In this document: in pieces, positions 32,712 to 39,265 of the stretch
Layout: each line of letters begins with the position of its first letter
How positions within the stretch are numbered: position 1 is the stretch's first letter
NCBI RefSeq assembly: GCF_023169945.1
Contig: NZ_AP025591.1
Location: 5,743,501-5,807,500 of the forward strand
Length of the DNA: 64,000 bases
Direction: 5' to 3'
From: Anaeromyxobacter oryzae
Lineage (GTDB): Bacteria; Myxococcota; Myxococcia; Myxococcales; Anaeromyxobacteraceae
Notes under the pieces: model-generated
What the model was told of the DNA's origin: nothing
Seen by the model: only the letters and a program-made list of their open reading frames with translations
Database searches by the model: none
Translations under genes and position numbers: made by a program

Positions 32712-34934
32712 ATGGCGAACGACGGGGTGAAGATCGCGCGGCGCGGGTTCCTGAAGCTCGCGGCCGCGGGCGCCGCGGCCGGCGCGGCGGCGGCGCCGGA
32801 GCGCGCCGAGGCGTTCGGGCTCGCGCAGGCGAAGGACGGCCTCGCACCGGATCGCGAGGTGCCGACCTACTGCGAGCTGTGCTTCTGGAACTGCGGCGTC
32901 GTCGCCCGCGCCCGGAAGAACCGCGTCCTCGCGCTGAAGGGACACCCCGCCTACCCGAACGCGAACGGGAAGCTCTGCGGCCGAGGCCAGGCGGGCGCGG
33001 GCTTCGTCGTCGACGAGGACCGGCTGAAGTACCCGATGATCCGGACGGGGAGCCGCGGGGAGGGGAAGTTCCGGCGCGCCGGGTGGAGCGAGGCGTACGG
33101 CGTGATCGCGGACGGGTTCTCGCGGATCAAGGCGCGCTACGGCGCCGAGGCGCTGGCGCTCTTCTACCACGGCTCGGGCGGCCCCCTGCTCCGGCAGATG
33201 CTCGTCGCCTACGGCTCCCCGAACTACGCGGGACCGTCGTACGCACAGTGCAAGGGCGCGCGGAACGTCGGCTACAAGCTCACGTTCGGCGAGAAGATCG
33301 TCTCGCCCGAGCCCATCGACCTCGAGCGCACGCGGTGCATGGTGCTCTTCGGCTCGCACCTCGGGGAGAACGCGCACAACTCGCAGGTGCAGGAATTCGT
33401 GAAGGCGCGCGCGCGCGGCGCGTCGCTCGTGGTCCTCGACCCGCGCCTCTCCACGGTCGCGTCCAAGGCCGACGTCTGGCTGCCGATCCGGCCCGGGTAC
33501 GACACGGCCGTGATCCTGGCGTGGCTCCACCTGCTCGTGAAGGAGCGCACCTACGACGCCGCGTTCGTGAAGGCCCACACCGTCGGGCTCGACGCGCTCG
33601 CCGCGCACGTCGCGCCGTTCACGCCGGAGTGGGCGGCGGAGCGGGCTGGCGTCCCCGCGGCCAGGATCGTCGACGCCTATCGCCTGATGGTGAATGCGAT
33701 GCCGGCGGTCGCGGTCCACCCCGGCCGTCACACCGCGTGGTACGGCGAGGCCGACACGCAGCGCGCCCGCGCCCAGGCCATCCTCACCGCGCTGCTCGGG
33801 GCGTGGTGGCGGCCCGGCGGCATCTACCGCACCGAGAAGATGTCGGTCCCGGACTACCCGACGCCGGACTTCCCGGACCTGCCGAAGAACGTCGACGAGG
33901 CCGCGGGCCGCTTCCCATTCGAGGAGGAGGTCACCACGAACGGCATCCGCGACGCCACCCGGACCGGCAAGCCGTATCCGGTGAAGGGCTGGCTCGTGCA
34001 CGGGACGAACCTCATCCAGTCCATGCCGGGCGTCCGCGAGACGGTGGACGCGATCCGCAACCTCGACCTGCTCGTGGTCTGCGACGTCCTCCCCACCGAG
34101 ATCACGCAGTACGCCGACGTGCTCCTCCCCGAGGACACCTACCTCGAGCGCTGGGACGACCTGTCGATCGGCTTCACCAAGACGCCCTACGTCGGGCTCC
34201 GGCAGCCGGTGGTGCAGTCGCCGCACGACACGCGCCCCGCCTGGCGGATCGCGAAGGAGCTCGGGGCGCGGCTCGGCGTCGGCGACTTCTTCCCCTGGGC
34301 GACGTTCGAGGACTACCTCTCGGTCCGCCTCGCGGGCGCGGGGCTGTCGCTCGACCAGCTCCGGAAGGACGGCATCGCCCTCGCGCCGCGGAAGACGCCC
34401 CTCTACCTCGCGGACGGCGAGCCGTTCCACTTCCACACGCCCTCCGGGAAGATCGAGCTCCACTCGCAGCAGCTCGCCGACAAGGGCTTCGCCCCGCTCC
34501 CGACGTGCGAGGGGCCGCCGCTCCCGCCCGCCGGGCGCTTCCGTCTCCTCTACGGGCGGAGCCCGCTCCACACGTTCGGCCGGACGCAGAACAACCCCAT
34601 CCTCGCGGATCTCGAGCCCACGAACGCGCTCTGGATGAGCCCCGCCGACGCGGCGGCGCTCGGGCTCGAGGACGGGACGCCGGTCCTGGTCCAGAACGAC
34701 AAGGGGAGCGAGACGGGGCCGTTGCCGCTCAAGGTGACGGATCGCCAGGCGGACGGCGCCGTCTACATGGTCCACGGCTTCGGCCACTGGTCGCGCCGGC
34801 TCCACCGCGCGCGCGGCCAGGGCGGCGACGACACCGCCGTGATCGACGACTACGCCGTGGACCCCATCAGCGGCTCGACCGGCATGCGCACGCAGCTCGT
34901 GACCGTCCGCCGCGCCGAGAGGACGGTGGCCTGA
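32712..34934 (+). CDS. Tat-exported molybdopterin oxidoreductase, Phs/Psr/Sre type (operon A)
   Basis: 740 residues from ATG with GGGAG upstream. A twin-arginine signal (ARRGFLK, residues 9-15) is followed by an Ala-rich h-region. The [4Fe-4S] motif is Cys54-x2-Cys57-x3-Cys61-x27-Cys89. The likely Mo ligand is Cys180 in SYAQCKGARN. Cofactor-binding segments include LFGSHLGENAHNSQVQEF, VHPGRHTAWYG and SPLHTFGRTQNNP. The family includes thiosulfate, polysulfide, sulfur and tetrathionate reductases, and sulfite dehydrogenase SoeA; arsenate reductase is more distant. Clustering with YeeE-type transporters and rhodanese-like genes favours a sulfur compound. Catalytic subunit of a periplasmic complex with the next gene product. 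Confidence 0.87.
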   Translation: MANDGVKIARRGFLKLAAAGAAAGAAAAPERAEAFGLAQAKDGLAPDREVPTYCELCFWNCGVVARARKNRVLALKGHPAYPNANGKLCGRGQAGAGFVVDEDRLKYPMIRTGSRGEGKFRRAGWSEAYGVIADGFSRIKARYGAEALALFYHGSGGPLLRQMLVAYGSPNYAGPSYAQCKGARNVGYKLTFGEKIVSPEPIDLERTRCMVLFGSHLGENAHNSQVQEFVKARARGASLVVLDPRLSTVASKADVWLPIRPGYDTAVILAWLHLLVKERTYDAAFVKAHTVGLDALAAHVAPFTPEWAAERAGVPAARIVDAYRLMVNAMPAVAVHPGRHTAWYGEADTQRARAQAILTALLGAWWRPGGIYRTEKMSVPDYPTPDFPDLPKNVDEAAGRFPFEEEVTTNGIRDATRTGKPYPVKGWLVHGTNLIQSMPGVRETVDAIRNLDLLVVCDVLPTEITQYADVLLPEDTYLERWDDLSIGFTKTPYVGLRQPVVQSPHDTRPAWRIAKELGARLGVGDFFPWATFEDYLSVRLAGAGLSLDQLRKDGIALAPRKTPLYLADGEPFHFHTPSGKIELHSQQLADKGFAPLPTCEGPPLPPAGRFRLLYGRSPLHTFGRTQNNPILADLEPTNALWMSPADAAALGLEDGTPVLVQNDKGSETGPLPLKVTDRQADGAVYMVHGFGHWSRRLHRARGQGGDDTAVIDDYAVDPISGSTGMRTQLVTVRRAERTVA

Positions 34935-34935
34935 C

Positions 34936-36429
34936 ATGCGCCATGCGATGCTCGTGGATCTCGACCTCTGCGTCGGGTGCAAGGCCTGCCTCTCGGCCTG
35001 CAAGGAGCAGTGGGACACCGGGCCCGGCGCCGCGCGCGACTGGGTGCGCACCTTCGAGACCGGCTCCAGGGCGGGCGGCGACCTCGCCGTCACCTTCTAC
35101 CCGGGGCTGTGCATGCAGTGCGAGGCGCACCCGTGCACGACCGACTGCCCGACGGGCGCGACGACCGTCGACGCCAACGGCGTCGTCGTCGTGGACGCGG
35201 ACGTGTGCATCGGCTGCGGCAGCTGCGTGAGCGCCTGCCCCTACGGCGCGCGCCACGTCGATCCGGTGAAGAAGGTCGTCGAGAAGTGCAACCTGTGCGC
35301 GCCCTACGTCGCCCGCGGCGAGCAGCCCGCGTGCGTCCAGACGTGCCCGGCGGAGTGCCGCGTCTTCGGCGATCTGGACGACCCCTCGTCGCCCGTGTCG
35401 GTCGCGGCGCGGGCGCGCGACGCGCGGCCGCTCGCGGTCCCGGGGATCGACGTCCGCCCGCGGACGCTCTACGCCGGCGCGCGGGCCCGCGAGACGATCC
35501 TCGCCGCCGGCGTCGTGCGCCCGCCCTCGCGGAGCTGGCTCGCGCGCACGTGGCGGGTGACGACGCCCATCGCGCGGAACGCGGTGCCCGGCATCGGGAT
35601 GCTCGCGATCGCCGGCGGGCTCGTCGTGAACCTGAAGGCGCGGAAGGAGCGCGTGAGGAGGGAGGAGGAGGAGGCCGCGGCGACGCCCCCGGCCTCGTCC
35701 TCGGCGCCGACGCCGAGCCCGACCCCCACGGAGCTCCACCGGCACCCCGCCGGCCTGCGCGTCCTGCACTGGTTCAACGCGCTCTCCTGGGCCCTCCTCG
35801 TCGTCACCGGCGCCGGCCTCATGTCCGCGGCGAGCTTCGCCTTCTTCGGCACGGCGTTCCCGGCGGCGCTCGCCCGCGCGCTCGGCGGGAAGGCGGCGCT
35901 GGTGAACGTGCACGTGCTCTGGGGCATCGCCTGGGCCGCCCTGATCGTCCCGCTGTTCCTGCTCTTCAAGCAGAACGTCCGGCACGTCTGGGAGGACGTC
36001 CGGGTGGGGCGCGACGACCTCGTGTGGCTCGCGGTGAAGCCGCTGGCCATGGCGGGCCTCTGGAAGCGGCCGCTGCCGCCGCAGGACAAGTACAACGCCG
36101 GCCAGAAGCTCTTCGCGATGTTCGTCCTCGTCGCGACGGCGACCATCATCGCGAGCGGCGTCGTCATGACCTTCCACCTCGGGCCGGCCCCGATCGTGGC
36201 TGCGGCCATCGTCGTGCACCAGCTCGCCATCGCGCTCGTGCTCGTCGGCGTCGCGGTGCACCTCGCGATGGCCGCCGTCATCGCCGAGGAGCGGCCCGCG
36301 CTGAGGTCGATGGTCACCGGGAAGATCGACTTCCATCACGCGAAGCACCACAGCCCGAAGTGGGTGAAGAAGCTCGGGCACGCGACGGAGCCGCTCGCAG
36401 AGGCGTCGGGCGCGCCCGAGGAGGAGTGA
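34936..36429 (+). CDS. Fusion of four-cluster ferredoxin subunit and FdnI-type cytochrome b (operon A)
   Basis: 497 residues, one base after the preceding stop. Residues 1-175 are a DmsB/PhsB/FdnH-type electron-transfer subunit with CVGCKACLSACK, CMQCEAHPCTTDCP, CIGCGSCVSACP and CNLC...CVQTCP. A single transmembrane anchor follows (about 208-228), as in FdnH, then a charged Pro-rich linker. Residues about 270-480 form a four-helix cytochrome b like FdnI: RVLHWFNALSWALLVV, NVHVLWGIAW, KYNAGQKLFAMFVL, HQLAIALVLVGVAVHLAMA and a terminal AKHHSPKWVKK. The protein would pass electrons between quinol and the molybdoenzyme. The two parts are normally separate genes; in operon B the cytochrome part is absent and NrfD takes its place. 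Confidence 0.88.
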   Translation: MRHAMLVDLDLCVGCKACLSACKEQWDTGPGAARDWVRTFETGSRAGGDLAVTFYPGLCMQCEAHPCTTDCPTGATTVDANGVVVVDADVCIGCGSCVSACPYGARHVDPVKKVVEKCNLCAPYVARGEQPACVQTCPAECRVFGDLDDPSSPVSVAARARDARPLAVPGIDVRPRTLYAGARARETILAAGVVRPPSRSWLARTWRVTTPIARNAVPGIGMLAIAGGLVVNLKARKERVRREEEEAAATPPASSSAPTPSPTPTELHRHPAGLRVLHWFNALSWALLVVTGAGLMSAASFAFFGTAFPAALARALGGKAALVNVHVLWGIAWAALIVPLFLLFKQNVRHVWEDVRVGRDDLVWLAVKPLAMAGLWKRPLPPQDKYNAGQKLFAMFVLVATATIIASGVVMTFHLGPAPIVAAAIVVHQLAIALVLVGVAVHLAMAAVIAEERPALRSMVTGKIDFHHAKHHSPKWVKKLGHATEPLAEASGAPEEE

Positions 36430-36431
36430 AC

Positions 36432-36962
36432 GTGGAGAACGAGAAGGTGGAGCAGAGACCGTACTGGAACCCGTACCTGGCCGGCTTCTTCCTCGGCCTC
36501 GTGCTGCTCGCGAGCTTCGTCCTCACCGGGCGCGGCCTCGGCGCCAGCGGCAGCTTCAAGCACGTCGCGGCCGCGGCGATCCACGCCGTCTCTCCGACCT
36601 GGGCGGAGGAGAACCCGAACATCGCCGCGTTCTTCGCGGACCCGACGCGCTCGTCGATGGACGAGTGGATCGTGTGGCTGTCCCTCGGGACGGCGATCGG
36701 CGGTGCCATCGCGGTGTTCACCGCGCGGCGCTTCAAGGTCGAGACCGTCCTCGGTCCGCGCGCGGACAAGCAGTACCGGTGGGTGCTCGCCGTCCTCGGC
36801 GGCGCGCTCGCGGGCTTTGGCGCGCAGCTCGCGCGCGGATGCACGAGCGGCCAGGCCCTGACGGGCGGGGCGCAGCTCGCCCTCGGCAGCTGGGTCTTCA
36901 TGTTCTCCGTCTTCGGCGGGGCCTACGCGCTCGCGTGGTTCCTCCGCCGGCAGTGGATCTAG
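36432..36962 (+). CDS. YeeE/YedE half-transporter with GCTSGQAL motif (operon A)
   Basis: 176 residues from GTG at 36432, chosen because GAGGAGGAG lies 6 bases upstream; a GTG at 36426 overlaps the stop but is too close to that site. The protein has about four helices and the conserved motif LARGCTSGQALTGGAQLALGS with its cysteine. It is the N-terminal-half type of the YeeE/YedE (PF04143) family, whose characterised member TsuA imports thiosulfate through conserved cysteines. The partner half is the next gene. Paralogue of the product at 42064, with shared WNPYLAG and GRGLGASG/GKGLGASG segments. Confidence 0.88.
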   Translation: MENEKVEQRPYWNPYLAGFFLGLVLLASFVLTGRGLGASGSFKHVAAAAIHAVSPTWAEENPNIAAFFADPTRSSMDEWIVWLSLGTAIGGAIAVFTARRFKVETVLGPRADKQYRWVLAVLGGALAGFGAQLARGCTSGQALTGGAQLALGSWVFMFSVFGGAYALAWFLRRQWI

Positions 36963-36974
36963 GGAGGTGACGCC

Positions 36975-37637
36975 ATGGAAGGACCGCTCTCACTCGTGCT
37001 GAAGTTCGGCCACCCCGCCGAGATGCTCGTCTCCGTCCTCGTCGGGATGGGCTTCGGCTTCGCCCTCGAGCGCGCCGGGTTCGGCACCGCGCGGAACCTC
37101 GCCGCCGTCTTCTACGGCCGCGACTTCCGCGTGCTCCGGGTGATGTTCACCGCCATCGTGACGGCGATGCTCGGCCTCTACGGCCTGGACCTGCTCGGGA
37201 TCCTGCCGCTCTCCTCGATCGGCATCCTCGACACCTTCGCCGGCGGTCAGCTCGTCGGCGGGCTCCTCGTGGGCGCCGGCTTCATCGTGGGCGGGTACTG
37301 CCCCGGCACCTCGATCGTCGCCGGCGTCTCCGGCAAGATCGACGCGCTCCTGTTCATGGGCGGCATCCTGGTCGGAACCGCCGCGTACACCCTCGGCGCG
37401 GACGCCTTCGCCCCGCTCGCGAGCTCGGGGGCGAAGGGGAGGGTGCTCCTGCACGAGTGGGCGCACGTCTCGTCCGGCGTGATGGTCTTCGCCGTCGCGC
37501 TCTTCGCGGTCGGCGCGTTCTGGGCGGTCGGCCGGATCGAGCGCATGGTCCGCGCGCGGCTCGCCGCGCCGGTCGAGATCGGCCCCGCCGCCGTCCCCTC
37601 CCGCGCCGCCGCGGCGCAGGAAAGGAGCCTCTCGTGA
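36975..37637 (+). CDS. YeeE/YedE half-transporter with GYCPGTS motif (operon A)
   Basis: 220 residues, 12 bases after the previous gene with GGGAGGTGAC as Shine-Dalgarno. About six hydrophobic helices are visible. The family motifs are GMGFGFALERAGFGTARNLA, RVMFTAIVTAMLGL and VGGYCPGTSIVAGVSGKIDA with the conserved Cys of thiosulfate-transporter (TsuA-like) proteins. Together with the preceding half it should form one pore for thiosulfate or another small sulfur species at the inner membrane. The C-terminal tail is Ala/Pro-rich and cytoplasmic or linker-like. The stop overlaps the GTG of the rhodanese-like gene. Confidence 0.88.
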   Translation: MEGPLSLVLKFGHPAEMLVSVLVGMGFGFALERAGFGTARNLAAVFYGRDFRVLRVMFTAIVTAMLGLYGLDLLGILPLSSIGILDTFAGGQLVGGLLVGAGFIVGGYCPGTSIVAGVSGKIDALLFMGGILVGTAAYTLGADAFAPLASSGAKGRVLLHEWAHVSSGVMVFAVALFAVGAFWAVGRIERMVRARLAAPVEIGPAAVPSRAAAAQERSLS

Positions 37638-38290
37638 CGTTCGATCCGAAGAAGGGGGCCGCCCTCCTCCTCGGGGCCGCGGCCCTCTACCTCGTGGGCG
37701 CCGTCGCGACCGGCCACTCCGCGCGCGCGGAGGTTCCGCCGGACGTGACCCCGCGCGCCGCCGACGCCGCGCTCGACGTGTGGAAGGCCGCCGCCGGGCT
37801 GGTCGAGGCCGACGGCAAGGCCCTCGTCCTCGACGTCCGGCCGGCGGACGCGTACGCACGGTACCACCTCCCGGGCGCCGAGAGCGCCCCCGGCGCGTCC
37901 GCGGCGGACGTCGCGGCGCGCGCCGCCGGCCGGCCGTTCGTCCTCGTGTACGCGGGCAAGGACGAGGTCGCGCAGAAGCTCGTGACCGAGGCGCGCAAGC
38001 AGTCCTCGGGCGCGCGCATCCACTACCTCGTCGACGGCGCGCGCGCCTGGTATCTCGCCCTCGCCCTGCCGGTCCCGCTCTTCGCGGAGGCCGGGCCGCC
38101 GGACGGCTACGCCGAGGCGCTCGCGCAGCTCCAGTCCTGGCTCGCGTACCCGGATCCGTCCGCCCGCGGCGCGACGCTCCAGTCCATCCAGGCGCTCGCG
38201 AAGGCCGGGTACCAGCCGAGCCTGCTCAAGGCGGGCGGCGGGCCGAAGGCGGGTGGCGCGAAGAAGAAGATCTCCGGCGGCTGCGGGTAG
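37634..38290 (+). CDS. Exported rhodanese-like protein without catalytic Cys, with C-terminal GGCG arm (operon A)
   Basis: 218 residues from a GTG overlapping the upstream stop; AGGAG precedes it. An N-terminal hydrophobic segment (about 9-27) ends in SARA, a likely signal peptide. The rhodanese-like domain (about 45-150) has LVLDVRPADAYARYHLPGA, but the active-site loop reads LVYAGKDEVA, with Ala where the family has the persulfide Cys. An Ala/Gln-rich helix follows. The protein ends AKKKISGGCG, leaving Cys217 on a flexible tail. This recalls the GGCGG swinging arm of SoxY, which carries sulfur intermediates. I infer a carrier rather than an enzyme. Confidence 0.8.
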   Translation: MTFDPKKGAALLLGAAALYLVGAVATGHSARAEVPPDVTPRAADAALDVWKAAAGLVEADGKALVLDVRPADAYARYHLPGAESAPGASAADVAARAAGRPFVLVYAGKDEVAQKLVTEARKQSSGARIHYLVDGARAWYLALALPVPLFAEAGPPDGYAEALAQLQSWLAYPDPSARGATLQSIQALAKAGYQPSLLKAGGGPKAGGAKKKISGGCG

Positions 38291-38350
38291 CCGCGCCGGA
38301 GTCCGCCGGATCCCGGCGGTCGGGAAGGGGCGGCGCGCGGCGATCTCCGG

Positions 38351-38356
38351 TACAAT
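38351..38356 (+). promoter_or_regulatory. -10 element of arsR copy 1, probably leaderless
   Basis: TACAAT, a near-consensus -10 hexamer in an otherwise G/C-rich stretch, ends 6 bases before the GTG start. The predicted transcription start coincides with the start codon. No -35 element is clear. Confidence 0.55.
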
Positions 38357-38362
38357 CGCCGC

Positions 38363-38671
38363 GTGTCGACCCGGCTCGAGCCCCCCATCTCCTCCGATCC
38401 CGACCGCGCCGGTCACGTCGCCGAGGTCCTGAAGGCCGTCGCTCACCCGCTGCGGCTCCGGATCGTCGCGCTCCTGTGCGAGGGCGAGGAGAACGTGACC
38501 GCGCTCGCCGACAAGCTCGAGGCGAGCCAGGCCATCGTCTCGCAGCAGCTCCGCATCCTGCGCAGCCACGGCCTCGTCGCCGCGAGCCGGGAGGGCGGCT
38601 TCGCCACCTACCGGCTCGTCGAGCAGAACCTGCGCGGCCTCGTCCGCTGCATGGAGAAGTGCCGCCGCTGA
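38363..38671 (+). CDS. ArsR-family regulator with conserved cysteines, copy 1
   Basis: 102 residues from GTG. Winged-helix pattern: AVAHPLRLRIVALLCEGE, then recognition helix SQAIVSQQLRILRSHGLVA and wing REGGFATYRL. Cys39 sits at the end of the second helix and Cys96/Cys100 in the terminal CMEKCRR. The arsenite-type ELCVCDL motif is absent. Cys pairs in similar parts of SqrR/BigR proteins sense persulfides. It follows operon A by 72 bases and is very similar to the regulator at 38953. I infer sensing of reactive sulfur and repression at the palindromes 32535 and 38930. Confidence 0.9.
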   Translation: MSTRLEPPISSDPDRAGHVAEVLKAVAHPLRLRIVALLCEGEENVTALADKLEASQAIVSQQLRILRSHGLVAASREGGFATYRLVEQNLRGLVRCMEKCRR

Positions 38672-38929
38672 CGCCGTTCCGGCGTCGCCGCTGGGTGCGC
38701 CTCCTCACCCGGAAGTGCGTGCTGTCACCCACCCGGCGATGCTCGCAAGGCTCGCGCGTCCTGCGTGTTGCACGCACACGGTGCGCATCCGCTCGCCCGC
38801 TCGCTCGCGTCCCTCCGGGCGCTTGCGCCGTGTGATCGCGCGCCGGTGCCGTCCGGCGACCTCGACGGCGCGGCATGGCGCCGCGTTCGCTCCCCCGGGC
38901 TCGCCGCGTGCAGGTGGGGTGTCGCGATG

Positions 38930-38943
38930 TAGCAATCTCGCTA
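38930..38943. promoter_or_regulatory. Palindromic operator of sulfur operon B
   Basis: Reads TAGCAATCTCGCTA, one base from the perfect palindrome TAGCGA-NN-TCGCTA. It is the counterpart of the operator at 32535-32548 and lies just before the second arsR gene (ATG at 38953). Its final TA opens a -10-like TAGGTC. A second small inverted repeat, CTCG-N6-CGAG, overlaps its right end. Confidence 0.6.
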
Positions 38944-38952
38944 GGTCGAGAC

Positions 38953-39246
38953 ATGAAGCCACTGAAGACGGATCCCGCACGCGCCGAGCACATCGCCGAG
39001 GTCCTGAAGGCCGTGGCGCACCCGCTTCGGCTCCGGATCGTCGCGACGCTGTGCGAGGCGGACGCGCACGTGAACGGGCTCGCCGAGCGGCTCGGCGCTT
39101 CCCAGCCCATCGTGTCGCAGCAGCTGCGGATCCTGCGGAGCCATGGCCTGGTCTCCGCCACCCGGCGGGACGGCTTCGCCCGGTACCGGCTCGCCGAGCC
39201 GGCGCTGCGGAACCTGGTCTGCTGCATGGAGCGGTGCCGGCGCTGA
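38953..39246 (+). CDS. ArsR-family regulator with conserved cysteines, copy 2
   Basis: 97 residues. The start at 38953 is chosen over an earlier in-frame ATG (38875) because the earlier one would run through the operator and adds no domain. The core HIAEVLKAVAHPLRLRIVATL, the helix ASQPIVSQQLRILRSHGLVS and the tail CCMERCRR closely match copy 1, also at DNA level. Cys34, Cys91 and Cys95 correspond to Cys39, Cys96 and Cys100 of copy 1. First gene of operon B, 19 bases before the molybdoenzyme gene, so it probably autoregulates. Confidence 0.9.
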   Translation: MKPLKTDPARAEHIAEVLKAVAHPLRLRIVATLCEADAHVNGLAERLGASQPIVSQQLRILRSHGLVSATRRDGFARYRLAEPALRNLVCCMERCRR

Positions 39247-39265
39247 CGCGCCCGAGGGACTCTCG

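Noticed and set aside
30447..35093. Very long minus-strand frame of about 1550 codons
   Set aside because: Only its last 128 codons (GTG at 30833) are a recognisable receiver domain. The remainder is the antisense of the histidine kinase and molybdoenzyme genes and has shadow composition.
37634..38290. Active thiosulfate sulfurtransferase
   Set aside because: The fold is recognisable but the active-site Cys is Ala, so ordinary rhodanese chemistry is unlikely.
38672..38875. Possible small gene between the two arsR genes
   Set aside because: Frames here give Arg/Pro/Ser-rich peptides with no Shine-Dalgarno and no domain. Apart from the operator at 38930 I see no signal.
38363..39246. Arsenic-resistance or arsenate-respiration locus
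   Set aside because: The ArsR proteins lack the ELCVCDL metal-binding motif and there is no arsC, acr3/arsB or arsA. YeeE-type and rhodanese-like neighbours point to sulfur. Arsenate as substrate is not fully excluded.
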